Shown here: piece after piece, positions 1-9,641 of the stretch
How the letters are laid out: every line of letters begins with the position of its first letter
Numbering within the stretch: the stretch's first letter is position 1
Source: an uncultured Burkholderiales bacterium
GTDB taxonomy: Bacteria > Pseudomonadota > Gammaproteobacteria > Burkholderiales > Burkholderiaceae_E
Assembly (NCBI GenBank): GCA_902826305.1
Contig: CADEEH010000020.1
Location: 1-47,831, forward strand
Length of the DNA stretch: 47,831 bases
Reading direction: 5' to 3'
Translations under genes and position numbers: made by a program
The notes under the pieces: generated by a model
What the model was told of the DNA's origin: nothing
Database searches by the model: none
The model's input: only the letters and a program-made list of their open reading frames with translations

Positions 1-1088
1 ATGCGCAGGTACGGCGCGTACGGCCCGTTCTTGTCGACCAGCGTCTCGTGCACACGCTCGGGCACGTGCAGCCGGTCGAACAATGCCGGGAACGGTTCCT
101 TGAGCAGCTTGTCGAGCAGCGAGAACACGCCGAGGATGAAGATCTCGTCGCGCAGGTGGTCATCGGCGCCGGCGGCGACCAGGTGTTCCAGGAACACGCC
201 GCGGCGGAACGACGCGAACATCACCGGGCGCATGTTCGCGTCCTTGCTCGCGGTCGACAGCAGCAGCGCCAGCCAGCGCTTGAGCTTGCTGTAGCCCAGC
301 ATCATCACCGCGTGGCGGAACGACTGCACCTCGACCTGCAGCCCCATGCCCGGTGAGTTGATGTAGCGCAGGAGCCGGTAGGCGAGTGCCGCGTCGCGCC
401 GGATCAGCGCCTCCATGTGGACCACGTCGTCGCCGCGATCGACCATCGCCAGCAGCTGCGTGATGGTCGCGATGTCCGGGTTGGCCTGGCGGCGGTCGGC
501 GCGCTGAAGCGCGTCGTCCATCGGCCAGCCGATCGCCGCGTAGGCACCGCGGGCGAAGCAGCGTTCCATCATGTCGATCGTGGACACGCCGGCCTGCGCG
601 AACGGGATCGTGCGCACGAAGCCGCCGCTGGGCACCGGCGTCGGTTCGTTGATCCGGCGATCCTCGGCCAGGTGGATGATCGACATCTTGAACGCGGGCA
701 GCAGGTGCTTGGGCAGCGGCGCCGGCGGACGCCCGCGCAGCACCATCGTGTAGCCGGCGCGATGCAGCTCGGTGATCAGCTCCTGGCCGTCGTTGCCGGC
801 GGTGATCTCGGCCGGGATCTCGATCCAGATCTGCCGCATCGGCGTCGTCTCGAGCATCTCGCCGCCCAGCGACATGCCGCCGACGTCGAGCAGCATCGAA
901 CCGGCGTGTGCCGGCCACTGCCGCGCCAGGTCCTGGTAGAGCTGGACGTACGACACCGGGATGTCGGCATTCGGGTCCGGCACCACCGACACCCGCGTCG
1001 CGATCGCCATCCGCTTGGCGTCGATGATCGGTGCGTAGCCGATCAAGGCGCTGGCCAGCGCGGTCGATTGCATCAGTGCTTCTCGCAT
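1..1088 (-). CDS. EAL-like/HDOD signalling protein, partial (3' end beyond window)
   Basis: Open frame running off the left edge, 362 codons visible. Residues about 1-190 resemble a shortened EAL phosphodiesterase domain, but I see no EAL signature or acidic catalytic residues; the usual opening that ends in a GYELL-type motif is replaced by GYAPIIDAKRM. Residues about 195-350 look like an HDOD domain, with the core around LIRRDAALAYRLLRYINSPG and the following helix HAVMMLGYSKLKRWL. EAL-HDOD proteins of the YuxH/CdgJ type are regulatory and some affect motility in other bacteria. The ATG overlaps the flgL stop codon (TGATG), so translation is probably coupled to flgL. An in-frame ATG at 1073 is an alternative start. 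Loss of enzyme activity is inferred from sequence only. Confidence 0.8.
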   Translation of the reverse strand, partial: MREALMQSTALASALIGYAPIIDAKRMAIATRVSVVPDPNADIPVSYVQLYQDLARQWPAHAGSMLLDVGGMSLGGEMLETTPMRQIWIEIPAEITAGNDGQELITELHRAGYTMVLRGRPPAPLPKHLLPAFKMSIIHLAEDRRINEPTPVPSGGFVRTIPFAQAGVSTIDMMERCFARGAYAAIGWPMDDALQRADRRQANPDIATITQLLAMVDRGDDVVHMEALIRRDAALAYRLLRYINSPGMGLQVEVQSFRHAVMMLGYSKLKRWLALLLSTASKDANMRPVMFASFRRGVFLEHLVAAGADDHLRDEIFILGVFSLLDKLLKEPFPALFDRLHVPERVHETLVDKNGPYAPYLR

Positions 1089-2005
1089 CACAGGTAGTCG
1101 AACAGTGACATGCGCGAGACCTGGGCGTAGGTGCGCATCGCCGCGTCGAGCGCGGTCTGGTTGGACTGGACATCGGAGATCGACTTCGCGAAATCGACGT
1201 CGACCAGTCCGGACAGGAAACCGCTGGTCTCGATCTCGCCGGCGTCGATCAGCCGCGCGCGACCCTCGAGGGCACGCAACTGCTCGCCGACCTCGGTCCG
1301 CTTGACCTGCACCCGGTCGAGCGCGACATCGATGCCGGCGACCGCGTCGCGCACGCCGGCGGCGACCGTCGTCGAGGCCGCGGTACCGTCCTCGAGCAGC
1401 GTGATCGCCTCATCGAGCGTCTGGAACACACTCTTCGAGGTGGCGCCCGCAGGCAGGTCGATGAAGGCCGAGCGACCGTCCAGGCTGGTCGAGAAATTGC
1501 CGTCGATGCCGACCGTCTGCTCGCCGGCGAGCGGCTGGAATGCGACCGTGCCGGTCGAGCTGAACGGGGCGGTCGTGCTGCCCTGCCCGCCGAACACGTA
1601 GGTGCCGGTGCCGTCGCGGCGGTTGGCCACGTGCAGCAGTTCTTCGCGCGACTCGCGCAGGCCCTTGGCGATCAACGCCCGATCGGCGGCCGACAGGCTC
1701 GCGTTGCCGGCGCGCAGCATGTTCTCCCGGGCGTACTGCAGCACTTCACTCGCGCTCGACAGCGCACCGTCGGCCACGCCCAGCATGTTGGTCGCGAAGT
1801 CGTTGGCCTTCTTCTCGAGGTCGAAACGGGCGAGTTGCGAGCGTGCCCGTTCGGCCTGCGCCGCGGCGGCCGGATCATCCGACGGCGACAGCAGCTTGCG
1901 GCCGGTCGACAGTTCCTGCTGGGCCCGGGCCAGCGCGGTCTGGCGCTCGGCGATCGCCTCGATCGAGCGTTCGTGCGCGAACTGGGTGGAGACGCGGAAG
2001 GTCAT
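1088..2005 (-). CDS. flgL: Flagellar hook-filament junction protein FlgL
   Basis: 305 residues, normal for FlgL (HAP3), the second junction protein between hook and filament, exported by the flagellar type III apparatus. The N-terminus (MTFRVSTQFAHERSIEAI) and the STGRKLLSPSDDP segment are the conserved flagellin-like D0/D1 helix. The C-terminus closes with a second helix ending in SRMSLFDYL. It is the last structural gene of the flgB-L run, 27 bases after flgK, and its stop codon overlaps the start of the EAL/HDOD gene. No anomaly seen. Confidence 0.96.
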   Translation of the reverse strand: MTFRVSTQFAHERSIEAIAERQTALARAQQELSTGRKLLSPSDDPAAAAQAERARSQLARFDLEKKANDFATNMLGVADGALSSASEVLQYARENMLRAGNASLSAADRALIAKGLRESREELLHVANRRDGTGTYVFGGQGSTTAPFSSTGTVAFQPLAGEQTVGIDGNFSTSLDGRSAFIDLPAGATSKSVFQTLDEAITLLEDGTAASTTVAAGVRDAVAGIDVALDRVQVKRTEVGEQLRALEGRARLIDAGEIETSGFLSGLVDVDFAKSISDVQSNQTALDAAMRTYAQVSRMSLFDYL

Positions 2006-2032
2006 CGAGGGCTCCGTGGCAGGCGTGCCTGG

Positions 2033-3916
2033 TTATCGGCCGGCGGCCGCCATCAATGAGTCGAACATCGACTGAGCGGTCGCCAGCACCTTGGCGGCGG
2101 CCTGGTAGGCCTGCTGGTACTGCAGCAGCCGCGCCGCCTCCTCGTCCAGGTTGACCCCCGAGACCGCCGAACGCGCGGCCTGGGCATCGACCGCCAGACG
2201 GTCGGACAGATGGGCCGACGACTGCGCCGACTGGGTCCTCGAACCGACGTCGGAGATCATCGCGGCGACCGACTCGCTGAACGTCTCGCCGTCGACCGTG
2301 GGTTTGTCGGCCAGCCCGATCATCGCGCGCACGTTGCGGTTGTCGCTCGCCGGATCCGGCGTCGGCACCACCGTCAGCGTGTCGCCGGGCTTCGGGGTGC
2401 CTTGCAGCGTCAGGTTCCAGCCGTTGTATTGGATCGGCTGGCCCGCGGTGTAGGCGACGCCGGTCGCGTTGCCGGTGCCGGTGCCCGAGACGTCGAAGGT
2501 GCCGGCGGCGGTGAAGGTCAGCGTCACCGGTTGCGTCAGGTTCGGGTCGGCGCCGGTGATGGCGAAGCCGGCCACCGAGACATCACCCCCGTTGCCCGCG
2601 CCCAGTTGCGGAGCCATCGGCATGCCGGTGGCCAGCCGGCTCGGCGACGACAAAGCGAGCTTGAACTGGCCGGTCATGCTCGAGGCACTGCGCAGCAGGA
2701 AACGGTCGCCGGCCGCGGGTGCGCCGGAGGTGAGCGACACCGTGACCCCGTCGATCGTCTGCGGCCAGCCGGCATGGCTCGTCGTGACTCCATCGGCCAG
2801 GCGCGTCACCTGCCAATTGCTGCCGTCGAACGCGATCGAATAGTCGCTGGCGGCCATCACACCACCGTTGGCGACCACCGCGTCGAGTTCGGCGTTGCCG
2901 CCGTTGTTCGCCGCGGCGGTGGTCTCGGGAACACCGAGCCCGAACATCCTCGCGCCGCTGGCGCCGGTCGCGTCGCTGCCCAGCGCCTGCTGGTCGTTGA
3001 ACGCCTGCGCGATGCCGGCGGCGAGCTGCCCGAGGCGGTAACGCGCGGCCTCCAGGTCGCTGTCGCGGTATTCGAGCAGGCCGGCGAGCTTGCCACCGCC
3101 CAGCGCCTGCGGATCCATCGGCATGTCGACGCCGTTGGCCTGCAGCATGATGCCGATCTTCGAGGAATCGTTCGAGTCGGTCTGCGCGGAAATCGTCGAG
3201 GCCTTGTTCGAGATCACCAGCGCCTGTCCGCCGGCGGCGAACAACGAGACCGTGCCGTCGGGCTGCAGATACGCATTGGCCGACAGGTGGCCGTTGACCT
3301 TCTCGATCAGCCGGTCGCGCTCGTCGAGCAGGTCGTTGGGTGCCTTGCCGGTGCCATAGACGTTGGCGATCCGGTCGTTGACCTTGGCCAGCTGCTGCAG
3401 CAGGCCGGTCGCCTCGCGTGCGCTCTGGACCAGGTTCTCGTCGACGTCGTCGCGCATCCGGCGCAGCTGGCCATCGGTGCCGCGGATCCGCTCGGCCAAC
3501 GTGTCGGCGCGACGCAGCGCGACGGTGCGCGCCGATGCGTCGGCCGGACGGTTGGCGACATCGGCCAGGCCCGCGTTGAAATCGTCGATCGCCACTCCGA
3601 TGCCGGTCTCGCTGTCGGCGAACAACTGGTCGAGGCGGTTGAGCTGTTCGGCGCGGGCGCTGTCGGCGGCCGACGCGGATCCGGTGACCGACACCTCGCG
3701 GGCCAGGAACTCGTCGTAGCGCCGGCGCACGCTGGCCACCTCGACGCCCTGGCCGACGAATCCGGCGCCGGAGAACATGCCACCGGCCGAGTTCAGCTCC
3801 ACCTCCTGGCGCGTGTACCCGGGTGTGTTCGCGTTGGCGATGTTGTGACCCGTCGTCTGCAGCTGCGCATACGCCGCCAGCAGACCACTCGTACCGACCG
3901 TCATCAGACCCGACAT
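2033..3916 (-). CDS. flgK: Flagellar hook-associated protein FlgK
   Basis: 627 residues. FlgK (HAP1) forms the first junction ring on the hook. The N-terminal rod/hook signature is clear: GLLAAYAQLQTTGHNIANAN followed by TPGYTRQEVEL. The C-terminal D0 helix reads LLQYQQAYQAAAKVLATAQSMFDSL. The middle (about 330-560) is a variable beta-rich surface domain. It lies 31 bases after flgJ. The ATG at 3916 is the start because the conserved N-terminus begins there. Confidence 0.96.
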   Translation of the reverse strand: MSGLMTVGTSGLLAAYAQLQTTGHNIANANTPGYTRQEVELNSAGGMFSGAGFVGQGVEVASVRRRYDEFLAREVSVTGSASAADSARAEQLNRLDQLFADSETGIGVAIDDFNAGLADVANRPADASARTVALRRADTLAERIRGTDGQLRRMRDDVDENLVQSAREATGLLQQLAKVNDRIANVYGTGKAPNDLLDERDRLIEKVNGHLSANAYLQPDGTVSLFAAGGQALVISNKASTISAQTDSNDSSKIGIMLQANGVDMPMDPQALGGGKLAGLLEYRDSDLEAARYRLGQLAAGIAQAFNDQQALGSDATGASGARMFGLGVPETTAAANNGGNAELDAVVANGGVMAASDYSIAFDGSNWQVTRLADGVTTSHAGWPQTIDGVTVSLTSGAPAAGDRFLLRSASSMTGQFKLALSSPSRLATGMPMAPQLGAGNGGDVSVAGFAITGADPNLTQPVTLTFTAAGTFDVSGTGTGNATGVAYTAGQPIQYNGWNLTLQGTPKPGDTLTVVPTPDPASDNRNVRAMIGLADKPTVDGETFSESVAAMISDVGSRTQSAQSSAHLSDRLAVDAQAARSAVSGVNLDEEAARLLQYQQAYQAAAKVLATAQSMFDSLMAAAGR

Positions 3917-3947
3917 GTTCGCTCCTGCCTCTTGTCCATCGACCGCT

Positions 3948-4976
3948 TCAGACCGTCAACCGGCGCGCGCGCAGCGCCTGGCCGATCGTGCGTTCGAGTT
4001 TTTCCGCATACCGCGGGTCGGTCGCATAACCGGCGCGCTGCATGCCGGCGGCGAAACCCTCGGCATTGCCGCCCGCGCGCAGCACACCCGCGTAACGCGG
4101 CTGGCTCGACAGCAGGTTGGCCCAGTCGGTGAAGGCCTCGCGATACGACCCGTAGGCACGGAACCGCTCGACCACCTTGCGCGCCTTGCCGTCGACGTAT
4201 TCGGTGGTCAGCGCCTCGACGGTTGCACCCTTCCAGCCGGCGCCGGCCTTGATGCCGAACACGTTGTGTGACGGGCGGCCGTCGGCCAGGCGCATCTCCT
4301 GGCGTCCCCAGCCGGATTCCAGGGCCGCCTGGCCGACGACGAACGATGCCGGCACGCCGGTCTGGCGTTCGGCCGCGACCGCGTGCTGCCAGACCTTGTC
4401 GACGAACTCGCGCTGCGGCTGCGCCAGTGACGCGGACAGCGACTTGCCGAGCGCCTGCGCATCGCGGGCAGCGGTGGCCTCGGCAGCCGCCCCGACCGCA
4501 CCACCGGGTGCCGTGGTCGACCGGATCACCGCCCCGCCGGTCGGGAGCACCGTGGAGGACGGACCGATCGGCGATCGGATCATTGCAGGCGCGCCGTCGA
4601 GCCGCCGGTCCGAACCCGGGATACCCTTCAAGCCGCCCTGGCCCTGTGCACCGGTGGCATCGTCCGCGGTGGCCGTGGCCGGCTGCAGCCGGCGTTCGAG
4701 CTGGCGCGCGATCACCTCGCCGAGCCCGCCGGGACGGCCCGACAGCGCCTGGGCGAACTGCTGGTCGAGCATGCCGACGTAGACCTCGTGGCCCGACCCT
4801 TCCATCAGGCCGCTCTTGGGGATCGAATCACGCATGCTCTTGAGCAGCTGCTGCATGAACAGCGCCTCGAACTGGCCGGCCGCGCGACGGACGGCGGCCT
4901 TCGGATCACGAACGGCGTCGCGCTTGAGCCCGTCGAGCGACCGGCTGTCGAGCGCCAAACCCGTCCGCGTGTCCAT
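3948..4976 (-). CDS. flgJ: Rod-cap and peptidoglycan hydrolase FlgJ
   Basis: 342 residues with both FlgJ halves. Residues about 1-105 are the rod-cap/scaffold domain (AAGQFEALFMQQLLKSMRDSIP). A Pro/Ala/Gly-rich linker follows. Residues about 190-340 are a glycoside hydrolase 73 muramidase domain, with the likely catalytic Glu in GQAALESGWGRQ. The hydrolase opens the cell wall for rod passage; dual-domain FlgJ is usual in beta- and gammaproteobacteria. The start codon shares one base with the flgI stop (TGATG), supporting the ATG at 4976 and coupled translation. Confidence 0.95.
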   Translation of the reverse strand: MDTRTGLALDSRSLDGLKRDAVRDPKAAVRRAAGQFEALFMQQLLKSMRDSIPKSGLMEGSGHEVYVGMLDQQFAQALSGRPGGLGEVIARQLERRLQPATATADDATGAQGQGGLKGIPGSDRRLDGAPAMIRSPIGPSSTVLPTGGAVIRSTTAPGGAVGAAAEATAARDAQALGKSLSASLAQPQREFVDKVWQHAVAAERQTGVPASFVVGQAALESGWGRQEMRLADGRPSHNVFGIKAGAGWKGATVEALTTEYVDGKARKVVERFRAYGSYREAFTDWANLLSSQPRYAGVLRAGGNAEGFAAGMQRAGYATDPRYAEKLERTIGQALRARRLTV

Positions 4977-6085
4977 CAGATGATCTCCAACTCCGCCTTC
5001 AAGCTGCCCGCGGCCTTCAGCGCCTGCAGGATCGCGATCAGATCCTGCGCGGTGGCGCCGAGGGAATTTAATGCCTTGACCACGTCGGCGAGCTTGGCCG
5101 CCGCCGGCAGGGTCATCAGCGCTCCGCCTTCCTGGCGGATCTGTATGTCGGCTTTTTCGGCCACCACGGTCGAACCTTGAGCCAACGCGTTCGGCTGGCT
5201 GACCACCGGCGTCGACGAGATGGTGACCGACAGATTGCCGTGGGCGACCGCCGAGGGGCCGAGCACCACCGTCTGGTTCATGACCACCGATCCGGTGCGG
5301 GCGTTGACGATCACCTTGGCCGCCGGCGGCGCCATCGCGATGTCCAGGTTCTCGAGCCCGGCCAGGAAGGCGACCCGGTCACCGCTCTCGACCGGCAGGC
5401 GCACGCGGATCACCCGCGCGTCCAGCGGCAGCGCGACCGGACCGGCACTGGTGTTGATCGCCTCGCTGACCTGGCGCGCGACCGAGAAGTCGGTCTGGTT
5501 CAGCTCCAGGTGGATGAACTCGCTCGCCAGCGACTGGTTGGGCACCGCGCGCTCGACGGTCGCGCCGCCCGGCACCCGGCCGGCGCTCAGGTGGTTGATC
5601 TGAACCTTGCTGCCGCCGGCGGAAGCCCCGGCACCACCGACGATCAGGTTGCCCTGCGCCATCGCGTAGATCTGCCCGTCGGCGCCGCGAAGCGGCGCGA
5701 GCAGCAGCGTGCCCCCGCGCAGGCTGCGCGCGTTGCCCATCGACGAGACCGTGATGTCGATCAGCTGCCCGGGCTGCGCATACGGTGGCAGCTGCGCGGT
5801 GATCATCACCGCCGCCGCGTTGCGCAGTTGCGGCGTGACCCCCGGCGGCAGCTGCACGCCGAGCTGCGACAGCATCGATGCCACCGACTGCGCGGTGAAC
5901 GGCGCCTGCGTCGTCTGGTCGCCACTGCCGTCCAGGCCGACCACCAGGCCGTAGCCGATCAGCTGGTTCGGGCGCACGCCCTGGATCGTCGCGATCTCCT
6001 TGATCCGCTCGGCGCGCGACGGATGGGCGAACAACGAGGCGATCGCGAGCACCAGCAGGGCGAGCATCTTCTGACGGTCGGTCAT
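4976..6085 (-). CDS. flgI: Flagellar P-ring protein FlgI
   Basis: 369 residues. FlgI is a periplasmic protein that forms the P ring around the rod in the peptidoglycan layer. It has a Sec signal peptide (hydrophobic LALLVLAIASLF, probable cleavage after SRA), then the family-typical RIKEIATIQGVRPNQLIGYG and VVGLDGSGDQT. The C-terminus carries LNSLGATAQDLIAILQALKAAGSL. A longer frame is open to 6700, but the ATG at 6085 begins the signal peptide and overlaps the flgH stop as ATGA, so that start is preferred. Confidence 0.96.
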   Translation of the reverse strand: MTDRQKMLALLVLAIASLFAHPSRAERIKEIATIQGVRPNQLIGYGLVVGLDGSGDQTTQAPFTAQSVASMLSQLGVQLPPGVTPQLRNAAAVMITAQLPPYAQPGQLIDITVSSMGNARSLRGGTLLLAPLRGADGQIYAMAQGNLIVGGAGASAGGSKVQINHLSAGRVPGGATVERAVPNQSLASEFIHLELNQTDFSVARQVSEAINTSAGPVALPLDARVIRVRLPVESGDRVAFLAGLENLDIAMAPPAAKVIVNARTGSVVMNQTVVLGPSAVAHGNLSVTISSTPVVSQPNALAQGSTVVAEKADIQIRQEGGALMTLPAAAKLADVVKALNSLGATAQDLIAILQALKAAGSLKAELEII

Positions 6086-6765
6086 ATCGGCAACCAGGAA
6101 AGGAAGAAACGCGCCAGCCAGCCGGTGGTCTGCGCCCGGTCGACGTCGCCGCGGCCGCGCGACTGCAGCCGCGCATCGGCCACCTGCGCCGAACTGACCG
6201 TGTTGCCGGCCAGGATCGTCGCCGGATTGACGACGCCGGAAAAGCGCAGCACGTCGACGTTCTGGTTGACACCGATCTGCTTGTCGCCGGAGACCACCAG
6301 GTTGCCGTTGGGCAGCACCTCGGTGACGGTGACCGTGATCGTGCCGGTGAACGTGTGATCGCTTCCGGTCTCGCCCTTGCCCTCGAACGTGTTGCTCGAG
6401 CTGCCGCTGATGCCCAGGCGACCGAGCGTGCCCGAGGACAGGAACGGCAGTCCGCCGATCTTGCCTTCGACCTTGCCGGTGCGATCCAGCGCCGAGTTCG
6501 AACTCTGCTTGGCGGTCGTGCGTTCCTGGATCTGGATCGTCAGCAGGTCGCCGATGTTGCGCGCACGCCGATCCTCGAACAGCGGCCGGTAGGTGCTGTT
6601 CTGGAAGATGCCGCCGGTGCCCGGCGGCTCGATGCTGGCGACCACGGGGCGCACCGTGGTCTGCGGCAGCAGGTCGATCCGCGGCTCGGGAGACATGCAT
6701 CCGGAGACGACGAGTGCCCCCGGTCCGAGCAGCACGGCGATCGCGATCGTGCGCATCATCATCAC
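6082..6765 (-). CDS. flgH: Flagellar L-ring lipoprotein FlgH
   Basis: About 227 residues. FlgH forms the L ring in the outer membrane. The N-terminus is a lipoprotein signal with lipobox LVVSGC (Cys23). The core has GGIFQNSTYRPLFEDRRARNIGDLLTI-type sequence and the C-terminal VNPATILAGNTVSSAQVADAR block, typical of FlgH. The start is GTG at 6765 followed by three ATG codons; any of these is possible and the ATG at 6762 may be used instead. The stop codon overlaps the flgI start by ATGA. Confidence 0.95.
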   Translation of the reverse strand: MMMMRTIAIAVLLGPGALVVSGCMSPEPRIDLLPQTTVRPVVASIEPPGTGGIFQNSTYRPLFEDRRARNIGDLLTIQIQERTTAKQSSNSALDRTGKVEGKIGGLPFLSSGTLGRLGISGSSSNTFEGKGETGSDHTFTGTITVTVTEVLPNGNLVVSGDKQIGVNQNVDVLRFSGVVNPATILAGNTVSSAQVADARLQSRGRGDVDRAQTTGWLARFFLSWLPI

Positions 6766-6766
6766 C

Positions 6767-7549
6767 CTACAGCTGCGACAGCCGCGCCAGCATCTGGTCG
6801 GACGTCTGGATCGCCTTCGAATTGATCTCGTAGGCGCGCTGGGTCTGGATCATCGACACCAGTTCCTCGACGACGTTGACGTTGGACGTCTCGACATAGC
6901 CCTGGTTGAGCACCCCGGCGCCGTTGGTGCCGGGCACCCCGGTGGTCGGTGTGCCCGAGGCGGCCGTCTCGAAGAACATGTTCTGCCCGCGCGGATCGAG
7001 GCCGGCCGGATTGACGAAGGTCGCCAGCTGGACCTGGCCGATCTGGGTCGGCGCGGCCGCGCCGGCGGCCTGTGCGGTGACGATGCCGTCGGCACCTATC
7101 GTGACCGTGATCGCGTTGGCCGGGATCGACAGCGGCGGCGACAGCGGCATGCCGTTGTTGGTGACCAGCTGGCCCTGGGCGTCGACACGGAACGAGCCGT
7201 CGCGGGTGTAGCCGACGCTGCCGTCGGGCATCTGCACCGTGAAGAAGCCGTTGCCGTTGATCGCCAGATCGAAGCTGTTGCCGGTCTGCTGCAGGCTGCC
7301 CTGGGTCAGCGTGCGGGCGCTGGCCACCGGCCGCACCCCGGTACCCAGCTGCAGGCCCGTGGGCAGCTGCGTCTGCTGGGTCGAGGCGGCGCCGGCCTGG
7401 CGCATGTTCTGGTACAGCAGGTCCTCGAACACCGCGTGCGAGCGTTTGTAGCCGAACGTGCTGACGTTGGCCAGGTTGTGCGAGATCGCATCGAGCTGCG
7501 TCTGCTGCGCGTCGAGGCCGGTCTTGGCGATCCACAGTGATCGAATCAT
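6767..7549 (-). CDS. flgG: Distal rod protein FlgG
   Basis: 260 residues, the standard length for FlgG, the distal rod subunit. The start [20 protein letters not shown] and [12 protein letters not shown] are the conserved rod/hook N-terminal motif; the end has [30 protein letters not shown]. It lies between flgF (40-base gap) and flgH (one-base gap). The ATG at 7549 is fixed by homology of the N-terminal helix. Nothing unusual seen. Confidence 0.97.
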   Translation of the reverse strand: MIRSLWIAKTGLDAQQTQLDAISHNLANVSTFGYKRSHAVFEDLLYQNMRQAGAASTQQTQLPTGLQLGTGVRPVASARTLTQGSLQQTGNSFDLAINGNGFFTVQMPDGSVGYTRDGSFRVDAQGQLVTNNGMPLSPPLSIPANAITVTIGADGIVTAQAAGAAAPTQIGQVQLATFVNPAGLDPRGQNMFFETAASGTPTTGVPGTNGAGVLNQGYVETSNVNVVEELVSMIQTQRAYEINSKAIQTSDQMLARLSQL

Positions 7550-7589
7550 CGTTGACTCCTGGAGTCGATTCGTGTCGTCGGTTGCCGCG

Positions 7590-8324
7590 TCAGCCGCGGA
7601 TCGACAACAGTTGCGAGGCCCGTTGTTCGTTGGCTTCCGCGGTCGACATCAGCCGCATCTGCATCTCGAACTGGCGCGAAACGGCGATCATGCCGACCAT
7701 CGCCTCGACGACGTTGACGTTGCTGCCCTCGAGCGCACCGTCGGCCAGGCGGACCTGGTCGTCGGCGTCGGCCTCGCCGGCGGCCGCGCGCATCAGCCCG
7801 TCGGGGCCCTTGCGCAGCTCCGCGGCCGGCGGATTGACCAGCTTGATGCGGCCGATGTCCACGCCGCGTTCGTTGCCGACGCGTGCACTGACCGTGCCGT
7901 CGCTGCCGATCGACACCTGGGCGTTGGCCGGCACGGTGATCGGCCCGCCCTGCCCCACCAGCGGCAGGCCGCGATGGTTCTGCAGCGTGCCGTCGGGGCC
8001 GACCACCAACCGGCCGTCACGGGTGTAGGCCTCGGCGCCGTCGGGTGTGTTGACCGCGATCCAGCCCTCGCCGCGCACCGCGATGTCCATCGGACTGCCG
8101 GTCTGGCGGATCGGTCCGGCATTCGGGTCGAAGCCGGCGGTCGCCTCGAGATTGAACACGCGTGTGGTCGCGGTGCCCTGGGCGCGCACCGGCACCGCAC
8201 GAAACGCCATCGTGTCGGCGCGAAAGCCGTCGGTGTTGGCGTTGGCCAGGTTGTGCGACAGCGCGTCCTGCCGCTGCAGCAGCGCCTTGGCACCGGTCAT
8301 CGACAGGTAGATCACTCGGTCCAT
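7590..8324 (-). CDS. flgF: Proximal rod protein FlgF
   Basis: 244 residues. FlgF is a proximal rod subunit of the flagellar axial family. [20 protein letters not shown] plus [18 protein letters not shown] is the family N-terminus, and the C-terminal helix contains [27 protein letters not shown]. It is slightly smaller and more divergent than FlgG, as usual. It sits in the flgB-L order between flgE and flgG. Confidence 0.96.
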   Translation of the reverse strand: MDRVIYLSMTGAKALLQRQDALSHNLANANTDGFRADTMAFRAVPVRAQGTATTRVFNLEATAGFDPNAGPIRQTGSPMDIAVRGEGWIAVNTPDGAEAYTRDGRLVVGPDGTLQNHRGLPLVGQGGPITVPANAQVSIGSDGTVSARVGNERGVDIGRIKLVNPPAAELRKGPDGLMRAAAGEADADDQVRLADGALEGSNVNVVEAMVGMIAVSRQFEMQMRLMSTAEANEQRASQLLSIRG

Positions 8325-8377
8325 GGTCCTGGTCCAGTGCGTCTTGTGGCGACCGCCTCAGCGGCCGCCGTCGGTCA

Positions 8378-9598
8378 TCAGCGCAGGTTCACGATCGTCT
8401 GCAGCACCTGGTCCTGCGTGCGGACGGTCTGCGCGTTGGCCTGGTACGCCCGCTGCGCGGTGATCATGTTCACCAGCTCGGCCGTCAGGTCGACGTTCGA
8501 CTGTTCGACCGCCCCCGCCTGCAGCACACCGAGGCTGCCGGTGTCGGGGGCGCCCACCAGCGGCTGGCCCGACGCGGCGGTCTCCGCCCACTGGTTGCCG
8601 CCCAGCGGCTGCAGCCCCTGCGGGTTGACGAAGTTCGCCAGCGCGACCTGTCCCTGCGCCTGGGTCTGTCCGTTGCTGTAGCGCGCGAGGATCGTGCCGT
8701 CCGGCGAGATCGAGAAGCCGGCGAGACGCCCGGTCGCATAACCGTTCTGCGTCAGCTCGGACACCGAGAACGAGGTGCCGAACTGCGTCATCTTCGACAG
8801 GTCGATCGCAATCGTCTGGTTGCCACCCGCCGCGGCGCCCACCGGCACCGTCAGCGACAGCGGTGTCGTCGACGTGGCGGCGACCAGTTTGCCGTCGGTG
8901 CCGAACGACAGGTTGCCGACCGCGGCCGCGCCGACCTGTGTGCCGTCGGCCGAGGCGAAGACGTCCCAGGTGTTGGCGCCGGTGTTGCGGAAGTACAGCG
9001 CCACCGTGTGCTCCTGGCCCTGGGTGTCGTACACCGCCATCGAGGTCGCGCCGCTGTAGGACGTGGAATCGGTCAGCGAGAATGCCGCCGTCGGTGTCGT
9101 CTCCCGCGCATCCAGGTTCACCGACAGGGCCGCCTCGCTGCTCGCCTTGGGTGCGATGTCCCCGGTGGTCAGCCGCAGGTCGCCGGGCACGCCGGCGGCG
9201 ATCCTGCCGTTGGCATCGGCCGGGAAACCGGTCAGCCGCGAACCCTGCGCGTTGGTGATGTAGCCGTTCTTGTCGAGCAGGAACTGGCCGTTGCGGGTGT
9301 AGGTCAACGTGCCGTTGTCCGACATCCGGAAGAAGCCGCGGCCGTTGATCGCCATGTCCAGCGGGTTGTTCGTGGTCGAGATGTCACCCTGCGTGAACTG
9401 CTGATGGATCGCGGCGATGTCCACGCCGATGCCGAAGAACGAGTTGCCGGCGCCGTACAGCGAGTTCGCGTAGACGTCGGCGAACTCGGCACGCGAGGAC
9501 TTCGCGCCGACGGTGTTCGAGTTGGCGACGTTGTTGCCGATGACGTCCAGGTTGCGGGCCGCGGCGGCCAGGCCGCTCAGGCCTTGCTGAAATGACAT
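8378..9598 (-). CDS. flgE: Flagellar hook protein FlgE
   Basis: 406 residues, a typical FlgE length. FlgE polymerises into the hook. The N-terminal domain (MSFQQGLSGLAAAARNLDVIGNNVANSNTVG, shown here across positions 1-31) is followed by NPLDMAINGRGFFRM. The C-terminus is DLTAELVNMITAQRAYQANAQ. The middle region (about 150-290) is the variable surface domain. It lies 43 bases downstream of flgD, whose product caps the growing hook. Confidence 0.97.
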   Translation of the reverse strand: MSFQQGLSGLAAAARNLDVIGNNVANSNTVGAKSSRAEFADVYANSLYGAGNSFFGIGVDIAAIHQQFTQGDISTTNNPLDMAINGRGFFRMSDNGTLTYTRNGQFLLDKNGYITNAQGSRLTGFPADANGRIAAGVPGDLRLTTGDIAPKASSEAALSVNLDARETTPTAAFSLTDSTSYSGATSMAVYDTQGQEHTVALYFRNTGANTWDVFASADGTQVGAAAVGNLSFGTDGKLVAATSTTPLSLTVPVGAAAGGNQTIAIDLSKMTQFGTSFSVSELTQNGYATGRLAGFSISPDGTILARYSNGQTQAQGQVALANFVNPQGLQPLGGNQWAETAASGQPLVGAPDTGSLGVLQAGAVEQSNVDLTAELVNMITAQRAYQANAQTVRTQDQVLQTIVNLR

Positions 9599-9641
9599 GT
9601 CGAAAGCTCCTTCGTGGGTTCAGTGCAGCGCCACTCGTGGG

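Noticed and set aside
2210-4132. Very long plus-strand open frame opposite flgK and flgJ
   Set aside because: Arg/Ala/Gly-rich composition of an antisense shadow in GC-rich DNA; no family features.
6086-6700. Long N-terminal extension of FlgI
   Set aside because: It is a different frame of flgH; the signal peptide of FlgI starts at 6085, overlapping the flgH stop.
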